Of a stretch of DNA of 64,000 nt, positions 17,881 through 27,054 are shown piece after piece. Under the pieces are notes generated by a model. That model searched no databases. It was not told the DNA's origin and saw only the letters and a list, made by a program, of their open reading frames with translations. This stretch comes from JACPLA01 sp035291905 (GTDB lineage Bacteria > Bacteroidota > Ignavibacteria > UBA10030), in contig DATDRF010000103.1 of assembly GCA_035291905.1 (NCBI GenBank), positions 1 to 64,000 of the forward strand, given 5' to 3'. Each line of letters begins with the position of its first letter. The first letter of the stretch is position 1. The translations under genes were made by a program, and so were the position numbers.

Positions 17881-18770
17881 AGGTCACTGTCGATAAGTTC
17901 TCGGGCTTCTGCTGGGGAGTGGTCCGAACGATTGAGATCGCAGAGCAGGAGCTTGAGGAGGGAAAACCCCTCTATTCCCTCGGAGAGATCATTCATAATC
18001 CGATGGAAATCGAACGACTCGGTGAAAAAGGGCTCACAACGATCGACAGGGGGGATTTCGAAAGATTGAAGGGCGCCAAGGTCCTTGTTCGGGCACATGG
18101 AGAGCCGCCCGAGACGTACAAGCACGCGAGGGATCTCGGCATAACGATTATTGACGCTACGTGCCCCGTCGTGACAAAGGTGCAGGAGCGGATAAGAAAG
18201 TTCCACCTTGACGGCTACCAGGTCGTGGTTTTTGGAAAGAAAGACCACGCGGAAGTCGTCGGCCTCGTGGGTCAGACAAACGGCGAGGCGATCGTCGTGA
18301 GGTCTGAAAAGGAACTGGACGGCATCAGGCTCGACAGGAAGACAGTTCTCTTCTCTCAAACGACGATGGACAAGCCGGCGTTTCATCGATTGAAGGAAGA
18401 GCTTCAAAAACGGATTAAAGACCTCGTCGTCGGTTCGATTGAAGATGAAGCGATCGAGTTTCATGCAAAGGATACGATTTGCGGGCAGGTCTCGGGAAGA
18501 GACAAGAAATTACGGGAATTTGCGCGGAGCAACGATGTTGTGATCTTCGTGGCAGGAAAACACAGTTCCAACGGAAAGGTCCTCTTCGATATAGCAAAAG
18601 AGGAGAATCCGAAGACATTTTTTATCGAACGCGCGTCGGAGATCTGCCGTGAATGGTTCGACGGTGCGGAAACTGTCGGAATAAGCGGGGCGACTTCAAC
18701 GCCGCAATGGCTTATGGAACAGGTCAAGGTTGCGATTGAGCATTTGGTACCTCAACCTGCAACGGTCTGA
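17877..18770 (+). CDS. ispH: 4-hydroxy-3-methylbut-2-enyl diphosphate reductase
   Basis: 297 residues from GTG. The three cysteines that hold the [4Fe-4S] cluster are Cys12 (SGFCWGV), Cys96 (DATCPVV) and Cys202 (DTICGQVSGR). It carries out the last MEP-pathway step, giving IPP and DMAPP. The substrate-binding motif EIIHNP is near residue 37, and GATSTPQWL near the C-terminus is the family signature. Together with ispF at 61020 it shows that the organism uses the MEP route. It overlaps cmk by 4 bp; a 140-bp gap separates it from rpsA. Confidence 0.97.
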   Translation: MKVTVDKFSGFCWGVVRTIEIAEQELEEGKPLYSLGEIIHNPMEIERLGEKGLTTIDRGDFERLKGAKVLVRAHGEPPETYKHARDLGITIIDATCPVVTKVQERIRKFHLDGYQVVVFGKKDHAEVVGLVGQTNGEAIVVRSEKELDGIRLDRKTVLFSQTTMDKPAFHRLKEELQKRIKDLVVGSIEDEAIEFHAKDTICGQVSGRDKKLREFARSNDVVIFVAGKHSSNGKVLFDIAKEENPKTFFIERASEICREWFDGAETVGISGATSTPQWLMEQVKVAIEHLVPQPATV

Positions 18771-18799
18771 GAATTTTAGTCATCAATAATCCACTAACA

Positions 18800-18805
18800 T
18801 ATAAC
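18800..18805 (+). promoter_or_regulatory. Possible -10 box upstream of rpsA
   Basis: TATAAC in the 140-bp ispH-rpsA gap, with a poor TTAGTC 18 bp upstream. If real, the rpsA leader would be about 100 nt, long enough for the S1 autoregulation known in other bacteria. The match to consensus is weak on the -35 side. Confidence 0.25.
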
Positions 18806-18910
18806 ACTTGCATTCTCATGCTGAATTGCCGGATGGCGCATTCCCGATGACTGACTGCGTTCCGCAACAAGGCATGATCCGTTAACGCGGGTAATGTTGT
18901 AGGAGGTTGA

Positions 18911-20659
18911 ATGGTAGAGGCACAAAGCGGCACGAAAGACATGGACGAGCGGGAATATTCCGAATCTGAATACAAGGAACTTACCAAGCTCTACGAAAGC
19001 ACCCTGAATTCCATCAGCGAGGGTGAGATTGTCAAAGGGAAGGTCGTTCACATAGCGGATAATCAGGTTACCGTTGATATCGGCTTCAAATCGGAAGGTA
19101 CAATTCCGGCGAGCGAGTTCCCACATATCAAGGAAATGAAGATCGGGGATGTGATTGAGGTTTTTCTTGAATCCGTCGAAAATAAAGACGGCCAGCTGAT
19201 TTTGTCTCGCAAACGTGCTGACTTCATGCGAGTATGGGAGAGAGTCGTCAAATCGTTTGAAACCGGAGAAGTCCTCAAGGGCCGGTGCATGCGGAGAACG
19301 AAAGGCGGAATCGTCGTGGACCTTCTCGGTATTGATGCGTTCCTGCCGGGGTCTCAGATCGACGTGCGTCCTGTCAGGGATTTCGATGCATTTATCGGTC
19401 GAGAAATGGAGTTTAGAGTTGTGAAGGTGAACCATCCGTCCGAAAACGTGGTGGTGAGCCATAAGGTGCTGGTGGAAGAAGAGCTGGCCGGGCAGCGTAA
19501 GGCTATCCTTGACAGCCTCGAGAAGGGCCAGATCCTGGAAGGTCACGTCAAAGCAATAACGGACTTCGGCGTTTTTGTGGACCTCGGCGGAGTGGACGGT
19601 CTCGTTCACATTACAGACCTCTCCTGGGGCCGGGTGAATCACCCGTCGGAAGTCGTCAAACTTGACCAGACCATCAACGTTGTCGTCCTGGATTTTGATC
19701 AGGAGAAGAAGAGAATTTCCCTTGGATTGAAGCAGCTCCTGCCTCATCCGTGGGAGAATATAGAGACCAAGTACCCCGTTGGCACCAAGGTGAAGGGTAA
19801 AGTGGTTTCTCTCACCGACTATGGAGCATTCGTCGAAATTGAAAAAGGAATCGAGGGGCTCATCCACATTTCCGAAATGAGCTGGACCCAGCATGTGAAG
19901 CATCCTTCCCAGATGGTTTCCATGGGACAGTTTATCGATGCCGTGATTCTTTCTCTCGACAAGGATGGGAAGAAGATTTCGCTCGGCATGAAACAGCTTG
20001 AGCCGGATCCGTGGAATACGCTGCTGCAGAAATACCCGGTGGGATCCCGCCACGTGGGTGCGGTCCGCAACCTCACGAATTTCGGCGTGTTTGTCGAGCT
20101 GGAAGAGGGTGTCGACGGATTGGTCCATATCTCCGATCTCTCGTGGACCAAGAAAATACGTCACCCGGGCGAAGTGGTGAAGAAAGGGGACAAAATCGAC
20201 GTTGTGATTCTCAATATCGACGTCGATCAGCGTCGCATCTCCCTTGGGCACAAGCAAATCCAGGGGAATCCGTGGGATGCATTCGAAGCGGCCTACAAGG
20301 TCGGCACGGAGATCGAAGAGAGCAAGATCGTTCGGATCATTGAAAAGGGCGTGATCGTCGAGCTCCCGATGGGCGTCGACGGATTCGTCCCGCTTTCTCA
20401 GATTTCCCAGACTCCGGTCAAGAGCATCAACGAGTCCTTCAAGCTCGGTGATTCTCTGCCACTCAAGGTCATTGAGTTCGACAAGGACAGCAAGAAGATC
20501 GTCCTCTCAGTCCTCGAGTTCCTTCGGGGTAAGGAACAGAAACTGGTCGACGATTACGTGAACAATCACAAGCTCTCCCCGATGACTCTCAAGGACATGA
20601 TGGCGGCGTCTGTGGGCGGTACGGAAACAACGTTTTCCGAAGATCTCAATTCTCACTAA
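18911..20659 (+). CDS. rpsA: 30S ribosomal protein S1
   Basis: 582 residues with six S1 RNA-binding domains. The later four repeat the pattern GxVxxxxxFGxFVxLxxGxxGLxHxSDLSW (for example VKAITDFGVFVDLGGVDGL). It binds mRNA leaders and helps initiation on the 30S subunit. A strong Shine-Dalgarno AGGAGG lies about 7 bp before the ATG, and the gene is followed by a terminator hairpin, so it may be its own transcription unit as well as part of cmk-ispH-rpsA. Codon use looks clean and strongly biased. Confidence 0.97.
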   Translation: MVEAQSGTKDMDEREYSESEYKELTKLYESTLNSISEGEIVKGKVVHIADNQVTVDIGFKSEGTIPASEFPHIKEMKIGDVIEVFLESVENKDGQLILSRKRADFMRVWERVVKSFETGEVLKGRCMRRTKGGIVVDLLGIDAFLPGSQIDVRPVRDFDAFIGREMEFRVVKVNHPSENVVVSHKVLVEEELAGQRKAILDSLEKGQILEGHVKAITDFGVFVDLGGVDGLVHITDLSWGRVNHPSEVVKLDQTINVVVLDFDQEKKRISLGLKQLLPHPWENIETKYPVGTKVKGKVVSLTDYGAFVEIEKGIEGLIHISEMSWTQHVKHPSQMVSMGQFIDAVILSLDKDGKKISLGMKQLEPDPWNTLLQKYPVGSRHVGAVRNLTNFGVFVELEEGVDGLVHISDLSWTKKIRHPGEVVKKGDKIDVVILNIDVDQRRISLGHKQIQGNPWDAFEAAYKVGTEIEESKIVRIIEKGVIVELPMGVDGFVPLSQISQTPVKSINESFKLGDSLPLKVIEFDKDSKKIVLSVLEFLRGKEQKLVDDYVNNHKLSPMTLKDMMAASVGGTETTFSEDLNSH

Positions 20660-20677
20660 GATTCATGGAAAACAGGG

Positions 20678-20712
20678 AAAGAGTTGTTCGAGTACTTCGG
20701 ACAACTCTTTTT
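20678..20712 (+). terminator. Rho-independent terminator after rpsA
   Basis: The stem AAAGAGTTGTTCG (20678-20690) pairs with CGGACAACTCTTT (20698-20710) around a 7-nt loop and runs into TTTTT. It also covers the TTG at 20684, which argues against that codon as the start of mtaB. Confidence 0.85.
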
Positions 20713-20719
20713 CATATTC

Positions 20720-22045
20720 ATGGGTAGAGTCGCTCTCCATACACTGGGCTGCAAGCTGAATTTTGCTGAAACCGCCACGATTGCCCGGCAGTTCACTCAG
20801 CGCGGCTTTGAAGTTGTCGATTTCGGCAAACCGGCCGATGTCGTGGTCCTCAATACCTGCACTGTTACGGAAAAGGCTGATCGCGAATGCCGCCAGCTCG
20901 TCCGGCGGGCATTGAGGCGCTCGCCCGATGCCTTCGTGATCGTCACGGGATGCTATGCCCAACTCCAGCCGGAGCAGATCGCCTCTATCAAGGGGGTCGA
21001 TCTTGTCCTTGGTTCAAAGGAAAAATTCAGCGTTTTCGATCACGGAGTGTTTGTCAAGAGAACGATTCCCGACATTCGCGTGTCGTCTCTCGCTGCGGCT
21101 GATTCCGTGGCGATGGCCGATTCTTCCGGATATGACGACCGCACGCGCGCATTTCTGAAGATACAGGACGGCTGTGACTACCATTGTTCGTTTTGCACAA
21201 TCCCTCTCGCACGAGGCTCAAGCCGCAGCGCGCCGGTTTTCGAAGTGATCGCTCGCGCCCGAGAAATCGCAGAAAAGGGATACAAGGAGGTTGTGCTCAC
21301 GGGCGTGAACGTCGGTGACTACCAGTCGGGCAACAGCGAGAAGCTCATCGATGTTCTTCGGGCACTGGAGTTCGTTGACGGAATCGAAAGAATCAGGATC
21401 AGCTCCGTTGAACCGAATCTTCTGAACGATGACCTGCTTCGATACTGGCTTGATTCGCGCAAGGTGTGCAATCATTTTCACATCCCCCTCCAGTCGGGAT
21501 CGGATCCGGTTCTGAAGAGTATGCGAAGGAGATACAACCGGGATTGGTATGCCGGAAGGATGGCCGCCATCAAGGCAGCAGACCCCGATGCAGGGATTGG
21601 TGCCGACGTCATCGTGGGTTTCCCGGGCGAAACTGACGCCTTGTTCGATGAGACATATCAATTTCTTGTGGATCAACCCCTTTCGTATCTTCATGTTTTT
21701 AGTTATTCTGAGCGTAGTAATACCACGGCAGTCCGTCTCGATGACAAAGTTGATCCGAAGGTCAGGAATGAACGAAGTGAACGGTTGCGGATCCTGAGCG
21801 AGAAGAAGAGACGGGCCTTCTACGAAGGTCTGAAAGGGAGAAGGGTCAGGGTTTTGTTCGAGTCTCCTTTGCACGACGGAATTCAGACGGGGCTGACCGA
21901 AGAATACGCCAGGATTCACGCACGCTGGGACGAATCGCTCGAGAATCGGATGAGAAACGTTCTGGTGAATGAGATCCGTGGCGGGGATTGTATCGGAGAT
22001 ATTATGAGTCAGGCGGATGTACGCAAAGAAAGTCTGGTTGCATGA
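20720..22045 (+). CDS. mtaB: tRNA t6A37 methylthiotransferase MtaB
   Basis: 441 residues from the ATG at 20720. It belongs to the MiaB-like radical SAM family. The N-terminal UPF0004 domain carries cluster cysteines 11 (HTLGCKLN), 47 (LNTCTVT) and 78 (VTGCYAQ); the radical-SAM triad is Cys152, Cys156 and Cys159 in GCDYHCSFC; a TRAM-like region ends the protein. The TLGCKLNFAE start and NTCTVTEKAD are typical of the MtaB/YqeV group, which adds a methylthio group to t6A at position 37 of tRNAs reading ANN codons. The stop overlaps the next gene (ATGA). Confidence 0.93.
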   Translation: MGRVALHTLGCKLNFAETATIARQFTQRGFEVVDFGKPADVVVLNTCTVTEKADRECRQLVRRALRRSPDAFVIVTGCYAQLQPEQIASIKGVDLVLGSKEKFSVFDHGVFVKRTIPDIRVSSLAAADSVAMADSSGYDDRTRAFLKIQDGCDYHCSFCTIPLARGSSRSAPVFEVIARAREIAEKGYKEVVLTGVNVGDYQSGNSEKLIDVLRALEFVDGIERIRISSVEPNLLNDDLLRYWLDSRKVCNHFHIPLQSGSDPVLKSMRRRYNRDWYAGRMAAIKAADPDAGIGADVIVGFPGETDALFDETYQFLVDQPLSYLHVFSYSERSNTTAVRLDDKVDPKVRNERSERLRILSEKKRRAFYEGLKGRRVRVLFESPLHDGIQTGLTEEYARIHARWDESLENRMRNVLVNEIRGGDCIGDIMSQADVRKESLVA

Positions 22046-22755
22046 GCACGGCCCGGGCGATTGTGGCGTTAACGATTGTTGCCGCCAGCACAGGGCTGTG
22101 CCAATTCAGGCAGCGGCCGCAGCTCACTGAAATGAATCTTGATTCTTATCAGGATCCGGTCGGAGCGGACTCGAAAAAGTCGGTACTTCTGGGTGTTACC
22201 CTTTCCCTGATTCTCCCGGGAGCCGGCGAATGGTACGCAGGGAATCTCTCTACCGGAAAGTATTTCATGGGGGCAGACGGCATTTTGTGGCTTTCGTATG
22301 CCGGAATCTCGCTGCGCGGGAGCTGGATAAGGGACGATGCCCGGTTGTTTGCCGGCCGGCATGCAGGTGCGTCCGTGGAGGGGAAAGAGGAACAGTTCGA
22401 GGTTGACATCGGAAATTTCCAGTCGACAGACGAGTATAATCAGGCAAAACTGCGCAACAGGGAATTCGACCTCATCTACGATAAGCCGGGATATTCGTGG
22501 AATTGGAACACCGAGAAGAATCGTCTTGAATATCGGGCCGAGAGGATCAGGAGCGACGAATACTTTCAGAATGCTAAGTTCATTGTTGGCGCCCTCGTGA
22601 TTAACCGTGTGATTTCTGCATTCTCTGCCTGGCGGTCGGTGAATAGGCATAACAAAGCACTCGACAGCAGCGGTGGTTGGGATATCAAGGCAGAGGTTCA
22701 GGGTGGGCTCCCCGCCAATCAAGGCCTGACGATCAGCCTCAGTAGATCGTTCTGA
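22042..22755 (+). CDS. DUF5683-like exported/membrane protein
   Basis: 237 residues from the ATG at 22042, which overlaps the mtaB stop. An N-terminal hydrophobic segment (ARAIVALTIVAASTGLC) serves as signal or anchor. The central motif LSLILPGAGEWYAGNLSTGKYFMGADGILWLSYAG (short form: LPGAGEWYAG) matches the ALLPGxGxxYxGxxxKG region of DUF5683 proteins of Bacteroidota. The rest is charged with tyrosines, then NRVISAFSAWR near the end. The function is unknown; envelope location is inferred. It is followed by a terminator. Confidence 0.65.
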   Translation: MSTARAIVALTIVAASTGLCQFRQRPQLTEMNLDSYQDPVGADSKKSVLLGVTLSLILPGAGEWYAGNLSTGKYFMGADGILWLSYAGISLRGSWIRDDARLFAGRHAGASVEGKEEQFEVDIGNFQSTDEYNQAKLRNREFDLIYDKPGYSWNWNTEKNRLEYRAERIRSDEYFQNAKFIVGALVINRVISAFSAWRSVNRHNKALDSSGGWDIKAEVQGGLPANQGLTISLSRSF

Positions 22756-22780
22756 CGACAAAAGGTCCAGACAATGGGAG

Positions 22781-22804
22781 TCCCGCTCTGAGGCGGGATT
22801 TTTT
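22781..22804 (+). terminator. Rho-independent terminator after the DUF5683-like gene
   Basis: The stem TCCCGC/GCGGGA (22781-22786 with 22793-22798) has a short loop and is followed by six T residues. It lies directly before the truA start, so truA must be transcribed by readthrough or from a promoter that I could not identify. Confidence 0.85.
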
Positions 22805-22808
22805 GTTT

Positions 22809-23540
22809 ATGAGAACGGTGAAATTGACACTGGAATACGACGGTACGGATTTCTCCGGCTGGCAATTTCAGTTGAACGCCCGCACAGTCCAGGGCGTGCT
22901 TGAATCAGCACTTCGGGAGCTCTTGCAGCAGGAACTGACTGTTTTTGGGGCGGGCAGAACGGATGCGGGCGTCCATGCACGCGGTCAGGTCGCTCACTTT
23001 CTCACCACGAATGCGATGGGACTTCGTGATCTTCAAAAGAGCTTGAACGCACTGTTGCCGGCCGATGTCGTTGTCCGGTGCGTTGAGGAAGTTGACGAAA
23101 AGTTTCACGCCCGATATAGCGCGTTGTGGCGGAGTTATCGATACACCATCTCCCAGGAACCGATTGCCCTGGGGCGGATGTACGCCTGGTTCTGGTCGCA
23201 ACGACTTGACGAGGAGCTGATGGGACAATGTGCCCGCATGATTCTTGGAGAACATGATTTTCAGGCGTTTTCGAAGGTTGAGACTGAGGTCAAACATTTC
23301 CGCTGCACCGTCAGGCTTGCGGAGTGGAAAAGAACCGATAGCTCTCTCACATTCGATATCGAAGCCAATCGATTCCTCTACGGAATGGTGAGAGCCCTCG
23401 TTGGTACGATGGTGGAAATCGGCAGGAGGTACCGTCCGTTGGATGATTTTCAACGAATCATGGATTCCCGTGATCGGAGGCAGGCAGGAATGGCGGCCCC
23501 TCCCGGCGGATTAGTACTGGAAAAGGTATCATATAGATGA
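22809..23540 (+). CDS. truA: tRNA pseudouridine(38-40) synthase TruA
   Basis: 243 residues. The ATG at 22809 is preferred to a TTG at 22803. The catalytic aspartate is Asp52 in GAGRTDAGVHARGQVAHF, preceded by LEYDGTDFSGWQ. C-terminal RFLYGMVRALVGTMVEIGR is also typical. It isomerises uridines 38-40 in the anticodon arm of tRNAs. It starts only 4 bp after the upstream terminator; the M48 protease gene follows after 10 bp. Confidence 0.96.
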   Translation: MRTVKLTLEYDGTDFSGWQFQLNARTVQGVLESALRELLQQELTVFGAGRTDAGVHARGQVAHFLTTNAMGLRDLQKSLNALLPADVVVRCVEEVDEKFHARYSALWRSYRYTISQEPIALGRMYAWFWSQRLDEELMGQCARMILGEHDFQAFSKVETEVKHFRCTVRLAEWKRTDSSLTFDIEANRFLYGMVRALVGTMVEIGRRYRPLDDFQRIMDSRDRRQAGMAAPPGGLVLEKVSYR

Positions 23541-23550
23541 GGACAAGAAC

Positions 23551-24366
23551 ATGAATCGTAAGATAGCAGCCGCTCTGCTTGTGGCCGGTCTTTCGATTTC
23601 ACTCGGTTGTATTGGAGCACTTGGCCTGAATCTCTTTCCCGATTCGAAGGACATTGAATTGGGAAAACAGATCGATCGGGAGATCCGGCAGAATCCAAAG
23701 GAATACCCGATATTGACAGGACATCCGGAAGTGAACCAATACGTTGAGTCAATAGGGCAAAGGATCCTGGCCTCTCCCGGGATCAAGAAGAGAGCACTTT
23801 ACGCATATACATTTGAAATAATCCACGATGACAGCACGATTAACGCCTTTTGTACTCCCGGCGGATATATCTACGTCTATACGGGTCTGCTCAAGTTTTT
23901 GGACAATGAGGCCGCCTTGGCCGGAGTACTGGGCCATGAGATTGCCCATGCCGAACGACGGCATGCAACCCTGAGGATGAGCAGTGCATATGGAATCGAA
24001 GTGCTCCTTGCCATTGCCCTGGGGGAGAACCCGGGTGAGCTTGTCCAACTTTCGGGAAATCTCTTTGCCGGGCTGGGTCTTTTGGTGAACAGCAGATCCG
24101 ACGAGACAGAGTCGGATACGTATTCGATGAGCTATCTCGAAGCGACCCCCTATTATCCGGGAGGAATACGATTCTTCTTCGAGAAGATCTCGTCAGGAGG
24201 ACGAGGCGGCGGAGGCGCTTTTGAAAGGCTTCTGTCGACGCATCCGTTGCCTCAGGATCGTATAGAGCATGTGACGAATCTCCTGAACCAGAAAGGTAAT
24301 CCTGTGGCCAACGAAGGAAACCTCTTCACTTCGCGTTATCAGGACATGAAGAGGCACTTGCCCTGA
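23551..24366 (+). CDS. M48-family zinc metalloprotease, probably exported
   Basis: 271 residues. The N-terminus MNRKIAAALLVAGLSISLGC is hydrophobic; LGC could be a non-canonical lipobox, so a lipoprotein is possible. The zinc-binding motif HEIAH is at residues 129-133, and the downstream ESDTYSMSYL supplies the third ligand type (ExxxD). It resembles BepA/LoiP-type periplasmic M48 proteases that quality-control outer-membrane proteins. Residues before the active site (NAFCTPGGYIYVYTGLL) are the family hallmark. It lies 10 bp after truA and 42 bp before trpD. Confidence 0.88.
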   Translation: MNRKIAAALLVAGLSISLGCIGALGLNLFPDSKDIELGKQIDREIRQNPKEYPILTGHPEVNQYVESIGQRILASPGIKKRALYAYTFEIIHDDSTINAFCTPGGYIYVYTGLLKFLDNEAALAGVLGHEIAHAERRHATLRMSSAYGIEVLLAIALGENPGELVQLSGNLFAGLGLLVNSRSDETESDTYSMSYLEATPYYPGGIRFFFEKISSGGRGGGGAFERLLSTHPLPQDRIEHVTNLLNQKGNPVANEGNLFTSRYQDMKRHLP

Positions 24367-24408
24367 AGAACTGTTGAAGCTTTTGGTATATGCGGACGGA
24401 GTATTTTG

Positions 24409-25425
24409 ATGAGCACGCTTAATGATGCCGTTGCGAAAATCGCGGAAGGAAGGAATCTCACAGGGCAGGAGGCCGCCCTGGCGATGAACGAGATCATGTC
24501 CGGTGAGGCCCCGGAGGCCTTGATAGCGGGATTCCTGATCGGTTTGCGTGTCAAAGGAGAGACTGCCGAAGAGATCGCAGGATGTGCAGGAGTGCTGCGA
24601 AGCAGGGCTGTTACGATCAGGACAAAACATCGCAATGTGGTAGACACGTGCGGAACAGGAGGGGACGGACTTGGAACATTCAATATATCGACAACGGCCG
24701 CCATCATAGCGTCGGGAGCCGGTGTTCCGGTGGCAAAGCACGGTAATCGGGCTGTCTCCAGCGCATGCGGAAGTGCGGATGTCCTTTCGGCGCTGGGGGT
24801 GAAGATCGACGTGGGACCCGAGAAGGCAGCGGAGATTCTTGATGAAATCGGCATCACATTCCTTTTTGCGCCGCTGATGCACAGTGCAATGAGGCATGCA
24901 GCCAAGGTGAGGAAGGAATTGGGTGTCCGGACGATCTTCAATATACTTGGACCTCTCGCGAATCCGGCAGGTTCGAAACGCCAGGTTCTGGGAGTTTATG
25001 ATAGCCGAATAGGTCAGAAGATGGCCGAAGCCCTTCTGGAAATAGGCTCGGAACATGCCCTGGTAGTTCATGGAGAAGGAGGAATGGACGAATTGTCGGT
25101 CTTGGGGAAAACATTGGTCTGGGAGCTCCGTAAGGGCGAAATAAGGCAATATAGCGTCGATGCGTCTGATTTTGGGTTTCCAAAGTCGTCGATTTCTGAG
25201 TTAAGAGGGGATAGCCCCGCCGGGAATGCTGAGATTACGCGGAGCATCCTTTCCGGGAGATCAGGTGCTCCCAAGGATGTTTCCCTTATTAATGCTGCCG
25301 GGGCGATTCTGGTTTCTGGGTTGGCGGAGACGCTCACCGAAGGGCTCGAGATGGCCCGCGAATCCGTCGGTTCGGGAAGGGCGGCTCGTAAACTCCAGGA
25401 TTGGATTTCGTCATCAAATAGCTAG
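24409..25425 (+). CDS. trpD: Anthranilate phosphoribosyltransferase
   Basis: 338 residues from the ATG at 24409, with a GGACGGAG ribosome site about 9 bp upstream. The PRPP loop DTCGTGGDG and the Mg-binding MDELS are present, with KHGNRAVSSACGSADVL between them. It joins anthranilate and PRPP in tryptophan synthesis. It heads a cluster trpD-corC-trpC-trpF-trpB. trpE and trpG are not in the window; the preceding gene is a protease. No leader peptide or attenuator is evident in the 42-bp gap. Confidence 0.96.
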   Translation: MSTLNDAVAKIAEGRNLTGQEAALAMNEIMSGEAPEALIAGFLIGLRVKGETAEEIAGCAGVLRSRAVTIRTKHRNVVDTCGTGGDGLGTFNISTTAAIIASGAGVPVAKHGNRAVSSACGSADVLSALGVKIDVGPEKAAEILDEIGITFLFAPLMHSAMRHAAKVRKELGVRTIFNILGPLANPAGSKRQVLGVYDSRIGQKMAEALLEIGSEHALVVHGEGGMDELSVLGKTLVWELRKGEIRQYSVDASDFGFPKSSISELRGDSPAGNAEITRSILSGRSGAPKDVSLINAAGAILVSGLAETLTEGLEMARESVGSGRAARKLQDWISSSNS

Positions 25426-25434
25426 AGGATTTTC

Positions 25435-26277
25435 TTGAAATCTTTGCGTCAAGTCGTTAAAGAATTACTAGTTAGAAGCCGTCTCCTCAAGTCCGAATTA
25501 TCGGAAAAAGACCTGCGGGAGGTGCTCGAGGCAGGCACTTTGAGCGGTGCCTTGGATAAGACCGAGCATGAGCTGATAACAAGCATCTTCGAGTTTACGG
25601 ATACGACGGCCAAGGAGATAATGGTCCCCCGGCCTGATGTCGTGGCTCTCGATATCAATAGCCCCCGGGATTTCCTTGTGCGGAAGGTTGTCGAGGAGGG
25701 GTATTCCCGGCTGCCCGTTTATGACGGGAGCATGGACCACATTGTCGGGATCATTTACAGCAAGGACCTCCTGAGCCTGCTTGAGCACCGCGACCTCATT
25801 ATCCTTCAGGACATCATCCGTCAACCCTATTTTGTCCACGAATCCAAGAAGATAAGTCAGCTTCTGAGGGAATTTCAGCAAAAAAAGGTTCACCTGGCGA
25901 TCGTGATCGACGAATTCGGCGGAACAGAGGGGATTATCACGATGGAGGATATCCTGGAGGAGATCGTCGGCGAGATTCATGACGAGTATGACGAGGTCAA
26001 GAAAGCAGTGGAGAAAGCAAGCGACGGGTCCGCCATTGTTGATGCAAACCTTGGCATCTCTGATTTCAACGAACAATTCCGTGCAAATGTACCGGAGGCG
26101 AGCGACTATGGAACGCTGGCCGGCTATCTTCAAAAGACCACTGGCAGGCTTCCTGACCTCAACGAAGTGATCCGGCACGGGGGATTCTCTTTCACGATTC
26201 TCAGCAAAACAGCCCGGCGACTGAGGCAGGTAAAAGTGACTCCACTTTCGCGGAAGAAGGATCCTGAGGCAAAATGA
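25435..26277 (+). CDS. CorC/HlyC-type CBS-domain protein inside the trp cluster
   Basis: 280 residues from a TTG start. There is no DUF21 membrane domain, as in soluble CorC. Two CBS domains span about 60-190 (TAKEIMVPRPDVVALD, DEFGGTEGIITMEDILEEIVGEI in pieces such as DEFGGTEGIITMEDIL), then a CorC_HlyC C-terminal domain (about 200-275). Family members assist Mg/Co efflux or bind adenosyl ligands. It starts 9 bp after trpD and overlaps trpC by 4 bp, so it is clearly co-translated with tryptophan genes, an unexpected neighbour with no known pathway role. Confidence 0.88.
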   Translation: MKSLRQVVKELLVRSRLLKSELSEKDLREVLEAGTLSGALDKTEHELITSIFEFTDTTAKEIMVPRPDVVALDINSPRDFLVRKVVEEGYSRLPVYDGSMDHIVGIIYSKDLLSLLEHRDLIILQDIIRQPYFVHESKKISQLLREFQQKKVHLAIVIDEFGGTEGIITMEDILEEIVGEIHDEYDEVKKAVEKASDGSAIVDANLGISDFNEQFRANVPEASDYGTLAGYLQKTTGRLPDLNEVIRHGGFSFTILSKTARRLRQVKVTPLSRKKDPEAK

Positions 26278-27053
26278 CCGGGTTTTTGACACGCATCCTT
26301 GCAGCCAAGGAAGAAGAAGTCGCGACGAAATCACGCAAGAGGCCCCTGAAGGATCTGAAGAGATCGATTCGCTCGCTTCCGGCAGTGAGGAGTTTGGCAT
26401 CCGCACTGAGAACGCCGCGAATGTCGATCATCGCGGAAGTCAAGAAGGCTTCACCATCTGCGGGCGTTCTGACGTCAACATTTGACCATCGCTCGCTCGG
26501 ACGGGAATACGAGGCAGGGGGTGCGGCAGCCCTTTCGGTTCTCACGGACAGAGAATTCTTCCAGGGCTCGCTGGAGTTCCTGAAGGACATTCGGTTGGTC
26601 GCGGCACTGCCCATCCTTCGCAAAGATTTCATCATCAAGGAATATCAGATTTACGAGACAAGAGATGCAGGAGGAGACGCGGTGCTCCTCATTGCCAGGA
26701 TTCTCGAACAATCGACTCTCAGGGAGTTCTACGAGCTAGCCGGAGCGATAGGCCTTCAATCCCTTGTTGAAGTACATGATGAGAAGGATGTAGAGAAAGC
26801 CAATGGAATAGGGGCGTCGATCATTGGAATCAACAACAGAGACCTTTCTGACTTCTCTATCTCGCTCGACCGATCGTTGAAACTCAGACCGCTCTTGCAT
26901 TCGGGTGCGATCGCGGTCAGTGAAAGCGGTATCCGTACAAAAAGCGAAGTGAAAATTCTCAGGGAAGCCGGGTTTAATGCAGTGCTGGTCGGTGAGGGGC
27001 TTGTGAAAAGTTCAGATCGCCGTCAGGCAGTCCGTGAATTGATCTTGGAATGA
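26274..27053 (+). CDS. trpC: Indole-3-glycerol phosphate synthase
   Basis: 259 residues. It has a TIM barrel with the conserved IIAEVKKASPSAG (catalytic Lys type), PILRKDFIIKEYQIYE, LVEVHDEKDVEKA, IGINNRDLSDF and SESGI. It closes CdRP to indole-3-glycerol phosphate. The ATG overlaps the corC-like stop. trpF follows after 1 bp. Length is normal for a monofunctional TrpC (no fusion with TrpF). Confidence 0.96.
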   Translation: MTGFLTRILAAKEEEVATKSRKRPLKDLKRSIRSLPAVRSLASALRTPRMSIIAEVKKASPSAGVLTSTFDHRSLGREYEAGGAAALSVLTDREFFQGSLEFLKDIRLVAALPILRKDFIIKEYQIYETRDAGGDAVLLIARILEQSTLREFYELAGAIGLQSLVEVHDEKDVEKANGIGASIIGINNRDLSDFSISLDRSLKLRPLLHSGAIAVSESGIRTKSEVKILREAGFNAVLVGEGLVKSSDRRQAVRELILE

Positions 27054-27054
27054 C

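Noticed and set aside
18794..20257. 487-codon minus-strand open frame opposite rpsA
   Set aside because: It mirrors the repeated S1 domains (repeated HH/NVDFV-like patterns), has no recognised motif, and covers the rpsA ribosome site.
24367..24408. trp leader peptide and attenuator before trpD
   Set aside because: The gap of 42 bp contains no short Trp-rich ORF and no paired hairpins.
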